In this document: piece after piece, positions 33,516 to 42,174 of the stretch
How the letters are laid out: the number at the start of each line of letters is the position of its first letter
Numbering within the stretch: position 1 is the first letter of the stretch
Assembly: GCA_964451325.1 (NCBI GenBank)
Contig: CAYVHO010000005.1
Coordinates: 1 to 64,000, forward strand
Source: JAADHI01 sp964451325
Lineage (GTDB): Bacteria > Nitrospirota > Nitrospiria > SBBL01 > JAADHI01
Reading direction: 5' to 3'
DNA length: 64,000 nt
Translations under genes and position numbers: made by a program
Notes under the pieces: generated by a model
Seen by the model: the letters and a program-made list of their open reading frames with translations, nothing else
The model's database searches: none
Told to the model about the DNA's origin: nothing

Positions 33516-33769
33516 ATCTAGGTGATTTTCTGAAAAAATATGGAGAAGATCCTGTTTTTTGCAAAAAAGCAAAAAAAGGGTTTTATGTTTTCCTGGGACT
33601 TGTGGTGATTAGCGATTTTTTTGTTCCTCATGATAAAGTGAATTTCATATGGGACAAGATCCCTGGGTGGTGGTCTTTTTACGGATTTATTTCAACGGTC
33701 GTAATGATTATGCTCTCGAAAGCGATTGGGCATGCCTGGCTGATGAAGTCGGAGGATTATTATGATTGA
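33512..33769 (+). CDS. Small membrane protein between the two pump subunits, 85 aa
   Basis: Overlaps both neighbours (4 bp upstream, 8 bp downstream), so it is co-translated with them. It has a charged amphipathic start (FLKKYGEDPVFCKKAKKG) and two membrane helices (FYVFLGLVVISDFF; FYGFISTVVMIMLSKAIGH). I do not know the family. By position it may be a linker subunit comparable in size to small Mrp or NuoK-like subunits, but it lacks their sequence. Confidence 0.75.
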   Translation: MNLGDFLKKYGEDPVFCKKAKKGFYVFLGLVVISDFFVPHDKVNFIWDKIPGWWSFYGFISTVVMIMLSKAIGHAWLMKSEDYYD

Positions 33770-35297
33770 GTGGGTTCAACCCTCCCTTATCTTCTTCATT
33801 GGTGCAGTGATTGTTCCTTTTCTGAAAGGAAAAGCGCGTTCTGCACTTCTCCTCTCGATTCCAGTGCTGGGTTTGCTTGCGATCCTTTCTGTCTCTCAGG
33901 GAATCCACGGAGTCGTTCCTTTTATCGGTCAGGAATTAATCTTTGGTCGTGTTGATAAATTGAGTCTTGGTTTTGGTTCTGTTTTTATGGTGAGCGCTTT
34001 TGCAAGCCTTGTGTTTTCTTTGCACGTAAAAGACGCTCGTGAGCATATTGCTGCCTTATTTTATGTCGGAAGCGCGGTCGGTGCGGTTTTTGCCGGGGAC
34101 CTTTTTACCTTCTTTCTTTTCTGGGAAATTTCCTCCTTCGCTTCGGTATTTTTAATTTGGTTAAAGGACGGAAAAGCTTCGAATGCCGCGGGGATGCGAT
34201 ATATTCTGGTTCACATTACCGGAGGACTACTATTATTTGGCGGTATTGTCATCCATGTCGGGAGCGGTGGCGGAATCGTTTTTGATGAAATGTCTCAAAT
34301 GGGGCTAGGCCCGAGTTTGATGCTGGCGGGTTTCCTCATTAATGCGGCGGTTCCACCCCTTCATGCCTGGTTAGCGGACGCCTACCCGGAAGCAACCTTG
34401 ACCGGTATCATTTTTTTGAGCGTCTTCACGACAAAGACAGCGATTTATGCCTTGATACGAGGTTTTCCCGGAACACCGATGTTGATCGTTTTAGGGGCCA
34501 TTATGGCTGTTTACGGCGTGATGTATGCGGTCAACGAAAATAATTGTCAAAGGGTGTGGTGTTATCACTTGATCAGTCAGAATGGATACATGGTTACCGG
34601 AATAGGTATCGGGACAGCTCTGGGGATCAACGGCGCGGTGGCCCTCGCTTTCACGAATATTATTTACAAGGCCCTGCTTATGATGGGTATCAGCTCGGTC
34701 ACCCACATGACTGGAGGGGAAAAGCAGTCCGAGTTGGGTGGTCTCTATAAAAGCATGCCGTGGACCTTTCTTCTCTTTGTGATCGGCGGATTTGCCATTG
34801 CCGGCGTGCCGCCGCTTGTGGGCTTTGTCAGTAAGTCCATTGTTGTTTCGGCTGCGGCTGAGATCGATCAAGGCTGGGTCATCCTGATGCTCGTCTTTGG
34901 TGCCTGCGGGACCTGGCTTCATCCGCTGAAGCTCATTTACATGGTTTTTCTCGGGGAAGACCGGGCAAAGGATCGCAAGGTTGTTGTAACAGATCCGCCG
35001 GCAAATATGTTGTGGGGGATGAGAATTCTTGCCGCTCTCTGCATCTTTTTTGGTCTTTTTCCGGGGCTTCTCTACGCGATGTTTCCATATCCGATGGACT
35101 ACGAGCCCTACACGATGGGCCATCTGGTCAAAGCCTTCCAGTACATGGGTTTCACACTGTTGGTTTTTATGCTTTTCTTGAAAAAATTGAAGCCGGAAAA
35201 CTATATCAGTTTGGATACAGACTATATTTACAGAAAGGGAAGTGCCGTATTCATGTGGGTGGTCAAACGTCTTGCGTTTTTGAGGCATGTCACATGA
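33762..35297 (+). CDS. Mrp-antiporter / complex I-like proton-pump subunit (MrpD/NuoM-like) 2
   Basis: A 511-residue multi-helix relative of the gene at 32010. The glutamate is in FFLFWEISSF and a late lysine in TNIIYKALLMMG. The usual mid-protein lysine is asparagine here (AGFLINAAVPPLHAWLADAY), while a lysine occurs later in VFTTKTAIYALIR. AYPEATLTGIIFLSVFTTK is MnhD-like. Two unequal pump subunits in tandem suggest one full and one modified proton channel. It sits directly before the oxidase gene. Confidence 0.86.
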   Translation: MIEWVQPSLIFFIGAVIVPFLKGKARSALLLSIPVLGLLAILSVSQGIHGVVPFIGQELIFGRVDKLSLGFGSVFMVSAFASLVFSLHVKDAREHIAALFYVGSAVGAVFAGDLFTFFLFWEISSFASVFLIWLKDGKASNAAGMRYILVHITGGLLLFGGIVIHVGSGGGIVFDEMSQMGLGPSLMLAGFLINAAVPPLHAWLADAYPEATLTGIIFLSVFTTKTAIYALIRGFPGTPMLIVLGAIMAVYGVMYAVNENNCQRVWCYHLISQNGYMVTGIGIGTALGINGAVALAFTNIIYKALLMMGISSVTHMTGGEKQSELGGLYKSMPWTFLLFVIGGFAIAGVPPLVGFVSKSIVVSAAAEIDQGWVILMLVFGACGTWLHPLKLIYMVFLGEDRAKDRKVVVTDPPANMLWGMRILAALCIFFGLFPGLLYAMFPYPMDYEPYTMGHLVKAFQYMGFTLLVFMLFLKKLKPENYISLDTDYIYRKGSAVFMWVVKRLAFLRHVT

Positions 35298-35364
35298 GAT
35301 CGTCCATTTTTAGGAATACAGTGAAGGGGATTTCTATTTTTGAAATTCAAAGGGGGCGCGTAAC

Positions 35365-37833
35365 ATGAGCTTCATTAAATTGATCAAGCAACCCGTTTTG
35401 TGGGCCATTTTTGTTTTCACGGCACTACTCTTTCTTCCTGCAGCGACTGTGTTTGCTGAGACTACTTCTGATGTAATTTATCGAGATATCGGAATGATCG
35501 GAAGCCGCAATCTGATCTGGATTTTGTCCCAGATACACATATTGTTTGGCGCGTTTGTGTTGGGTGTACCCATCTTTGTCATCCTTGTTGAAATAATCGG
35601 TATTACGACAGGAGACAAACGATATGACCGCTTGGCCAAGGAATTTACAGATCTGATTGTGGCCTGTTTTGCCACGACGGCGACCTTGGGTATTCTGTTT
35701 CTTTTTGCCCTACTCGTTTTTTATCCCGGATTGATGAGTGTCATGGCAGGTATTTTTAAGCCGGCCTACTATGTATATCTTGTCCTTTTTATAGGAGAAA
35801 CGACCTCAGTCTACTACTACTGGTCTCGGTGGGAAAAATGGCAAAACCGCAAGGCGCTTCATCTCTTTTGGGGCATGATGCTCAATATCTTCGGTTTTGT
35901 CATTATGTGTTTGCCGAGCGGATTCCTCTCCTTTCAGGCCAGCCCGGTCGTCTTGAACCCGGATTTGGGGCCATGGGAAAGGGCTTGGACCGCGCTTAAC
36001 AATCCAACCTGGTGGCCAGTGAATATCCATCGGATTGTGGGCAATATTGTGCTGGGCGGTTTTGTTTGTGGCGCTTATGCGGGGGTTGCATATTTAGGCG
36101 CTAAGACTCAGGAAGAACGGGAACATTACGACTGGATGGGTTATACCGGGAATTTTATCGGTGTTTTTGGTTTGCTCCCGATGCCCTTTGCCGGTTATTG
36201 GCTGATGAGAGAGGTTTACGAATATAATCAGCAGATGGGCATTACCCTCATGGGAGGTATTCTTTCCTGGCTTTTTATCCTCCAGGCCGTGCTCATCGGC
36301 GTCCTCTTTGTCGGGTCAAACTACTATTTCTGGCAGGGAATTGCCTATCGAACGCATTCTGCACCGAAATACAAGACACCCATTTTAATTATGTTGGTGG
36401 TTCTGGTCGGTTCATTTTCTGTGTGGCTAACACCACATTCCCTTGTTGCAAGTGTTTCCGAAGCCAGGGCGATGGGAGGATCTCATCATCCGCTTCTCGG
36501 CGTGTTCGGGGTCATGTCGGCCAAGTTGACGGTTGTGAATCTGATGATTATTACGACTTTCATCTGTTTTATCCTTTATTGGCGGGCGGATAAGGTCATT
36601 ACGGTAAAGTGGGGGAAAGCGGCCAATATATTTACAGTTCTCTTGATCACGGCGGCAGTCATTTTCATTATCTGGCTGGGCGTTTATGGCTATTTTGTGC
36701 CTTCAGTCTATCGGGTGAATGTGCTTTCTGTGGCGCAGGTACTTGCCGTTCTTTTTGTTCTGGCGGCGATTACGCCTCTCACAGCGCTTTCTCTGAGATC
36801 GGCAAAACTGACCCACGAAATGAAATGGGGGGTCATGCCAAAGCGATCTCAATACGCTTTGGTCATCAACGCAGTCTTCGTTGTTTTAACCATGTCCTTG
36901 ATGGGATATGCCCGTTCAGCATCCCGCGTTCACTGGCATATCTATGGCGTACTTGAGGATACGTCCTCTTATGGTTATACGCCTACTTTGGGTGTAGCCT
37001 CTTTCCTCTTTGTGGTCAATACGGTCATCTTTTGTGTCTTGGTCGGGATCGTTTTTTGGACCTCACATACGATAAGACACAACCGTTTTTCCACACGTTA
37101 TTTCTTCTTTCCATCTGTTTTCATGTATCTTGTTGATCTTTTTAGTGAAAACCGGAAGAAAGCTGTCGTGGATGGGAGCGCCCCCCGTTATGTCATTCCA
37201 AAGGTTGCTGCCGTTGTCGGTGTGTTTTTATTTGCCTACGCCTATGTCGGTTATCAGGTACCTCAAAAGGTGGGGCTTCCTCCAGAAAAGAAAGAACTTG
37301 ATCTCACAAAGATTAAGACTCAGGACGATATTGTTCAGGTGGGTCAGGAGATTTTTTATGCAAAAGGTCAGTGTGCCTTGTGCCATTCAATCGGTGAAGG
37401 TCATGGGCGTTGTCCTAATCTTGCGGGGGTCGGTGCGCGGCTGACACGTGAGTTTATCTATGAGAGCATGGTTAACCCTGAGGCCTATGTCAAATTAGAT
37501 TTTTACACAGCCACACCGGTCGAGTATTCGGCCCGAATGCCTGTTATTGACAAACCACCGATTGGTTTATCAAACCAGGAGCTTCTTACCGTGGTCGCGT
37601 TTGTTCAAAGCAATGGTGGAAAAGTGACGGTGACTCCGGATGAGTTGGTTCAGAAACCGGCTCCTACGGAACCCACTCCAGAGGAATTTGATCTGACACC
37701 AAAAGTGGAACCGGCTGAGTTAATTGACGAAAAACCTGAGGAATCCCCTGAAGGACAGGCATTCTTCGAGGGTGAATCCTTCAATCAAAACAGAGGTCTT
37801 AAGGTCGCTGTGAAAAGAGTAGGTGATAAGTAG
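35365..37833 (+). CDS. CydA-like oxidase subunit fused to a C-terminal cytochrome c
   Basis: An 822-residue membrane protein. Residues 45-590 follow cytochrome bd subunit I: H58 in SQIHILFGAFVLGVP, E145 in FIGETTSVYYYW and H222 in VNIHRIVGNIVLGG match heme-ligand regions. The second conserved glutamate, eight residues before E145, appears to be valine. The quinol-binding GRQPW element is replaced around residue 520 by ASRVHWHIYGVLED, and H374-H375 occur in GGSHHPLLG. After a last helix near 615-630 comes a cytochrome c domain with CALCH at 670-674. This is a bd-like oxidase probably fed by cytochrome c, not quinol. No CydB follows. Confidence 0.85.
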   Translation: MSFIKLIKQPVLWAIFVFTALLFLPAATVFAETTSDVIYRDIGMIGSRNLIWILSQIHILFGAFVLGVPIFVILVEIIGITTGDKRYDRLAKEFTDLIVACFATTATLGILFLFALLVFYPGLMSVMAGIFKPAYYVYLVLFIGETTSVYYYWSRWEKWQNRKALHLFWGMMLNIFGFVIMCLPSGFLSFQASPVVLNPDLGPWERAWTALNNPTWWPVNIHRIVGNIVLGGFVCGAYAGVAYLGAKTQEEREHYDWMGYTGNFIGVFGLLPMPFAGYWLMREVYEYNQQMGITLMGGILSWLFILQAVLIGVLFVGSNYYFWQGIAYRTHSAPKYKTPILIMLVVLVGSFSVWLTPHSLVASVSEARAMGGSHHPLLGVFGVMSAKLTVVNLMIITTFICFILYWRADKVITVKWGKAANIFTVLLITAAVIFIIWLGVYGYFVPSVYRVNVLSVAQVLAVLFVLAAITPLTALSLRSAKLTHEMKWGVMPKRSQYALVINAVFVVLTMSLMGYARSASRVHWHIYGVLEDTSSYGYTPTLGVASFLFVVNTVIFCVLVGIVFWTSHTIRHNRFSTRYFFFPSVFMYLVDLFSENRKKAVVDGSAPRYVIPKVAAVVGVFLFAYAYVGYQVPQKVGLPPEKKELDLTKIKTQDDIVQVGQEIFYAKGQCALCHSIGEGHGRCPNLAGVGARLTREFIYESMVNPEAYVKLDFYTATPVEYSARMPVIDKPPIGLSNQELLTVVAFVQSNGGKVTVTPDELVQKPAPTEPTPEEFDLTPKVEPAELIDEKPEESPEGQAFFEGESFNQNRGLKVAVKRVGDK

Positions 37834-38671
37834 ATTGTTCATTAAACAAAAAAAGAAGTCATTTCTCTTTTCCGTGTTGATTTTATTCATGTTTTTTGTC
37901 GTGGGATGTGAGGATAAGTATGTTGCTAAAGGGCACAAGGTCTTTAGTCGTTACTGCGCACCCTGTCATGGCGATGCCGGTGATGGGCTGGGATATAACG
38001 CTTCCAATATGGATCCTCTGCCCCGAGATCTGACCGATAGCGAAGAAGACTACATGGTGAAACTGTCGAATGATGAGATCTTTGAAGTGCTTCAAGTAGG
38101 CGGCTACGGTGTTGATCTTTCAGGTGGAATGCCGGTGTGGGGTAAGATTTTTTCCGAGGAGGAGCTCTGGGCATTGGTCGCCTATGTCCGCACGCTTCAT
38201 CCAAATGAGGAAAATGAGATTGTCTTTGTAAAACCCGATTCTAAAGAACCCGTATTTAATACAAAACGAGAACGATACCCAAAAGTTAGAGAAAAGGAAT
38301 TTGATGATCTTCTGGAATCCCTGGTCCCTGATGAGGCGGCTTTTGATGAACAAGTTGCAGTCGGAGAAGAAATTTTTGCCGAAGTGGGCTGCAATGCCTG
38401 TCACAAGGTCAATGGAGAGGGAGGGACATTAGGTCCCGATTTATCGGGGGCGGGCTTTATGCTTCAGACGCAATTTGTTTTTCGTTGGATCTTGAATCCT
38501 CAGGCATTTGTCTCGAAGACAAGGATGCCCAATTTGGACTTAAATGAAGAAGATGCGCTTGCTATTTCACTTTATGTCAGCACTCTAAAAGATGCCGCTT
38601 CAACAAGCGAGGTTTTCGACGAAGAAGAGGTCAACGTCGAAGAGAGTGATGCCGAAGAGGGAGGCGTTTAA
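37823..38671 (+). CDS. Diheme cytochrome c lipoprotein
   Basis: A 282-residue protein. A hydrophobic signal (FLFSVLILFMFFVVGC) with lipobox VVGC anchors it. The heme sites are CAPCHGDAGDGLGYN near residue 47 and CNACHKVNGEGG near residue 192, each with a Met loop (GGMPVWG; TRMPNLDL). A highly acidic tail (FDEEEVNVEESDAEEGG) may dock basic cytochromes. GTG 37823 overlaps the oxidase stop by 11 bp. By position it is the likely electron donor to, or subunit of, the bd-like oxidase. Confidence 0.87.
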   Translation: MISRLFIKQKKKSFLFSVLILFMFFVVGCEDKYVAKGHKVFSRYCAPCHGDAGDGLGYNASNMDPLPRDLTDSEEDYMVKLSNDEIFEVLQVGGYGVDLSGGMPVWGKIFSEEELWALVAYVRTLHPNEENEIVFVKPDSKEPVFNTKRERYPKVREKEFDDLLESLVPDEAAFDEQVAVGEEIFAEVGCNACHKVNGEGGTLGPDLSGAGFMLQTQFVFRWILNPQAFVSKTRMPNLDLNEEDALAISLYVSTLKDAASTSEVFDEEEVNVEESDAEEGGV

Positions 38672-38673
38672 GA

Positions 38674-39420
38674 ATGAAAATACCTCTCATCCTGAAGGCG
38701 ACTGTATGTGTATTTGGATTCTACCTTTTTTTTAAATTAGGTTTACCCCTTTTCACGAGTCCGCTTCCCTACAGTGTGCTCGCGATGTACATGATTTTGG
38801 TCGGAATTTCTACGCTGCTTTATGTTTCAATTTTTGAAGATGACTATCAAAAATTTTATATCCCGATTGTAAGGTTTATTCGTGGAGATCAGGCTGATAA
38901 TCCCATGCGGAGGATGAGTCGGATTGCGGTTTTTATTTTGATTCCCTTGTTTATGGGCTTTCGGACCTATGAGACTGTAAAGCCAAATTTTGAACCTCCT
39001 TTCCCTCAACGTGTTATTCACCCTGCCCCCCCGGGATCGGCTGCTGGATTTGTCAATCCTTACGGAGATGATGAAGCACATCGTGAAGAGTATCTTCAGA
39101 CAGGAAGAGATGTTTATTATGAAAACTGCGTTTTTTGTCACGGAGACAAGTTGGATGGAGAAGGTATTTTTGCAAGTGCCTTAAATGTAAAACCTGCGAA
39201 TTTTGCAGATCCGACAACGATCTCCATGTTACAAGAGTCTTTTGTCTTCTGGCGGATTAAGACGGGTGGTATTGGTCTTCCTGAAGAGGCCACGCCTTGG
39301 GATTCTGCTATGCCGAGATGGGAATTGATCTTGTCTGAAGAGGAACGCTGGAAGGTCGTTATGTTTTTGTATGACTATACGGGATGGAAACCAAGAACCT
39401 GGGAATTAGATGCTGAATAG
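38674..39420 (+). CDS. Membrane-anchored mono-heme cytochrome c
   Basis: A 248-residue protein with two or three N-terminal membrane helices (ILKATVCVFGFYLFFKLGL; VLAMYMILVGISTLLYVS; IAVFILIPLFMGF), then a periplasmic heme domain with CVFCHGDKLDGEG and SAMPRWELILSEEERWKV. The gap after the preceding gene is 2 bp and it overlaps the next gene by 11 bp. The multi-helix anchor is unusual for a simple shuttle and suggests a fixed place in a membrane complex. Confidence 0.86.
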   Translation: MKIPLILKATVCVFGFYLFFKLGLPLFTSPLPYSVLAMYMILVGISTLLYVSIFEDDYQKFYIPIVRFIRGDQADNPMRRMSRIAVFILIPLFMGFRTYETVKPNFEPPFPQRVIHPAPPGSAAGFVNPYGDDEAHREEYLQTGRDVYYENCVFCHGDKLDGEGIFASALNVKPANFADPTTISMLQESFVFWRIKTGGIGLPEEATPWDSAMPRWELILSEEERWKVVMFLYDYTGWKPRTWELDAE

Positions 39421-40999
39421 TCTCTTGAATGAAAATTGGAAAAGAACGCTCTCCTCCCTGTTTTTGACGCTGTTTCTTTTATCTGGATGGGGCTCTTTGG
39501 CTTTGGCAGATGAAGCGCGTGATGATGCAGCTCAAATGACTGAAACTGTTGAGAAAGATGCGCTCCCCTCTGATGATCTTACTGCAGGAAAAATGATTTA
39601 TGAAAAAAGGTGTATCTCCTGTCATGGCGTGGAAGGGGATGGTGATGGACCCGCAGCAGATCGATTTGAGCCGAAGCCGAGAAGTTTTAAAAAAGCAGAA
39701 TATAAGTACCGGACGACGCCACGCAATTCTCTTCCCACAGATGATGACCTTTTTAGGGCGATTGCGCTGGGTCTTCCCGGGACCGGGATGCCCGATTGGG
39801 CGGATGTTCTTTCTAAAAAGAAAATAAAACAAGTGATTAAATATATTAAGACCTTTTCCGATAAATGGGAAAAAGAAACATCTTCTCCTCAAGTTCTTAC
39901 GGTGGGTACCGTGGTTCCTACAAGCCCGGAGAGTGTCGACAGAGGAAAAAAGAAATTTACAGCACTGGGGTGCATGATTTGCCACGGGACAGAAGGTCGA
40001 GGTGACGGGCCGACTGCCTCAGTCTTAAAAAACCACCGAGGCGATTCTGTCTACCCAAGAAATTTAAATAAAAATTGGCTCTTCCGTGGGGGGGCAAAAG
40101 CGGAAGATATCTATATGCGTTTTAATACGGGTCTGAACGGGACCCCCATGCCTTCTTTTTCGGATAAGCTGAATAATGAAGAAAGTTGGGATTTAGCAAA
40201 CTATATTCGTTCCCTTTCCCCAGAAAAAACACCCGAAAGGGGCTCATTGATCAAGGCACGTCGGATTGAAGACGCCATTCCACTTGATCCCGATGATCCA
40301 TTCTGGCAGGAAGGCGAGCCCACTTGGTTTCCGATGATGGGGCAGATCTCTTTTGAAAAGAGATTATTTACACCCTCTGTGACGGACATTACGATCAAGT
40401 CTGTTTTTAACGAAACAGAAATTGCTTTCCTCCTGATTTGGGATGATCGCAGCAAGAGCAAGGCAAGCAAGCCAAGTGCAGCAAAAAAAACATTTACAGA
40501 TCAGATTGCCATACAATTTCCTGAAAAATTACAGCCCGGTGGTGTAAAAAAACCTTATTTTATTCTGGGAGACGAAAAATTAGGGGTTAATTTATGGAAC
40601 TGGACCTCGGAAGACAATCGTTCCTTCGAGACGAATGCCTATGGTATTTGGAACAATAGTGAAGTGGAGCAATCCGGTTCCGATATTTCTGCCAAAGGCC
40701 GTTACAAAGACGGTCAATATCGTGTTGTCATCAAACGACCGCTTCAAACTGCAGATAAAGAGAAAGACATCCAATTTGAAAGAGGTGTCTTTTATCCAAT
40801 TGCTTTTTTTGCCATGGATGGCACGAATGGTGAAACCGGTTCACAGCGGTCTATTACACCTTGGTATTTTGTTTTCATGGAACCTGAGGAAGACAAGAGT
40901 GTTTATTTTTATCCCCCCGTTGTGATCGTTCTTGTTTTTGGATTAGAGTTTATTCTTGTAAGAATTTTGAGAAGAAATCATAAGAAGTCCAGCACTTAG
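39410..40999 (+). CDS. Diheme cytochrome c with ethylbenzene-dehydrogenase-gamma-like heme domain
   Basis: A 529-residue protein: signal peptide (LFLTLFLLSGWGSLALA), two heme c sites CISCHGVEGDGDGP and CMICHGTEGRGDGP, then about 220 residues that resemble the heme-b-binding gamma subunit of type II DMSO-reductase enzymes (IPLDPDDPFWQEG, TDITIKSVFNETEIAFLLIW, DQIAIQFPE, GVFYPIAFFAMDGTNGE). It ends in a membrane helix (YPPVVIVLVFGLEFILVRIL). No molybdenum catalytic subunit lies in the window, so this gamma-like domain seems to have been recruited as an electron carrier. The domain call is by pattern. Confidence 0.8.
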   Translation: MLNSLLNENWKRTLSSLFLTLFLLSGWGSLALADEARDDAAQMTETVEKDALPSDDLTAGKMIYEKRCISCHGVEGDGDGPAADRFEPKPRSFKKAEYKYRTTPRNSLPTDDDLFRAIALGLPGTGMPDWADVLSKKKIKQVIKYIKTFSDKWEKETSSPQVLTVGTVVPTSPESVDRGKKKFTALGCMICHGTEGRGDGPTASVLKNHRGDSVYPRNLNKNWLFRGGAKAEDIYMRFNTGLNGTPMPSFSDKLNNEESWDLANYIRSLSPEKTPERGSLIKARRIEDAIPLDPDDPFWQEGEPTWFPMMGQISFEKRLFTPSVTDITIKSVFNETEIAFLLIWDDRSKSKASKPSAAKKTFTDQIAIQFPEKLQPGGVKKPYFILGDEKLGVNLWNWTSEDNRSFETNAYGIWNNSEVEQSGSDISAKGRYKDGQYRVVIKRPLQTADKEKDIQFERGVFYPIAFFAMDGTNGETGSQRSITPWYFVFMEPEEDKSVYFYPPVVIVLVFGLEFILVRILRRNHKKSST

Positions 41000-41002
41000 T
41001 TA

Positions 41003-41530
41003 ATGGATTTTTATATTGATATTAAAATTAGAGATAGATGGATTAGAATGCTTAGCAGCATTTTATTCTTCTTGCTCAGTTTTCCAGAGTCAGTGATCGC
41101 CACACACGAAGCAGATCATCGTTATCTTATTTCTGGATATGTTCGGGACGACCTCGGTGCCTCAATAGAGGGTGCAAGGGTTGATCTTGAACACAAAGGG
41201 GGAGAGAAAAAAAAAGTAACGACGAATGGCAGTGGTTATTATGAAATTTTGTTTCATCTTCATAATGACAACCTGGGAGATGAAATTGTCGTTCGTGTCG
41301 GGGATGTCGAGAAGCGGATTAAGATTTCTTTTGATCTGGACGATGCCGTCTCAGCGCGAGGCGATACGGTTGATTTTGGGGCTGAAGCGCAGGGGACAGG
41401 GATCTGGTCGTATTTAACCTATGGATCTCTTTTGATTATGCTTATTGCGCTTTATATTGGTTTTGGGCAATTGAAAAAGAAAAAAAAGGCCCTTGCGCGT
41501 CAGGAAAAAAGAAGTCGAAAGAAGAAATGA
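41003..41530 (+). CDS. Exported protein with carboxypeptidase-regulatory-like domain and C-terminal helix
   Basis: A 175-residue protein. After a signal-like segment (MLSSILFFLLSFPESVIA) comes a beta-sandwich YLISGYVRDDLGASIEGARV, VTTNGSGYYEILFHLH, of the CarboxypepD_reg type. One membrane helix (YLTYGSLLIMLIALYIGFG) and a very basic tail (KKKKKALARQEKRSRKKK) end it. It has no redox motif. ATG 41048 is an alternative start directly before the signal. It may be an assembly or structural subunit of the complex encoded around it. Confidence 0.72.
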   Translation: MDFYIDIKIRDRWIRMLSSILFFLLSFPESVIATHEADHRYLISGYVRDDLGASIEGARVDLEHKGGEKKKVTTNGSGYYEILFHLHNDNLGDEIVVRVGDVEKRIKISFDLDDAVSARGDTVDFGAEAQGTGIWSYLTYGSLLIMLIALYIGFGQLKKKKKALARQEKRSRKKK

Positions 41531-41588
41531 CATCAGGGTATCAGCTTACCTGAGTTTTTCTTCAATGACAGTTAGGAGCAACTAGAGC

Positions 41589-42152
41589 ATGGCACCTGCA
41601 GATAACAAAGGAAACATTAGTGACGAAGATGTCAGCCGCAGACGTTTTTTTACTTTGATGAGTTTGGGTGTTGGATGGGGAAGCTTGTTGACGGCACTTG
41701 GCGGGGTTGGTGTGGGTGCAGCACGCTATATGATTCCCTCGGTTCTTTATGAACCTCCGACTGTTTTTAAAATTGGTAAGCCTGAAGAATATGGCGTCGG
41801 TGTCGATACCAAGTTAAAAAAAGAACGTCAGATTTGGGTGGTTCGAAATGAGCGCGGATTGTATGTCATGATTGCGATTTGTCGGCATTTAGGGTGTACC
41901 CCAAATTTTTTCCAGGATCAAAGTCTTTTTAGATGCCCCTGTCATGGCAGTATTTATGACACCCGTGGCAATGTTATCGGTGGTCCCGCGCCTCGGACGT
42001 TGTGGCGTACGGCTGTTTCTCTTGACCCCGTTGATGGTCAGATTGTGGTTAGTTTTAATAAGAGACAAGATCCAGATCCTGTTGGAACAGAAGAAGGGCT
42101 CATGGTTGAAGAATTAAGCCGTGAAGTTGAGCCTTACTTTCTAAAGGTCTAG
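41589..42152 (+). CDS. Rieske iron-sulfur protein of a bc-type complex
   Basis: A 187-residue protein with an N-terminal RRRFFTLMSLGVGWGSLLTA twin-arginine-like anchor. It carries the 2Fe-2S motifs CRHLGCTPNF and CPCHGSIYD, with both cysteines and histidines and the disulfide cysteines. GGPAPRTLWR forms the Pro loop. It takes electrons from quinol at the Qo site and passes them to a cytochrome c. Cytochrome b genes follow directly. Confidence 0.94.
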   Translation: MAPADNKGNISDEDVSRRRFFTLMSLGVGWGSLLTALGGVGVGAARYMIPSVLYEPPTVFKIGKPEEYGVGVDTKLKKERQIWVVRNERGLYVMIAICRHLGCTPNFFQDQSLFRCPCHGSIYDTRGNVIGGPAPRTLWRTAVSLDPVDGQIVVSFNKRQDPDPVGTEEGLMVEELSREVEPYFLKV

Positions 42153-42174
42153 GAGCGGAGGAGATAGAAGTAGT

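Noticed and set aside
34491..35288. 265-residue minus-strand frame inside the second pump subunit
   Set aside because: Antisense shadow of a strongly supported membrane protein; the translation is histidine-rich, low in hydrophobic order and without motifs.
35298..37833. Ordinary cytochrome bd quinol oxidase (cydAB)
   Set aside because: The GRQPW motif is absent, a heme c domain is fused and no cydB follows, so the standard name would mislead.
39479..39985. 168-residue minus-strand frame inside the diheme cytochrome gene
   Set aside because: Opposite strand of the CxxCH-bearing gene; no ribosome site and no domain.
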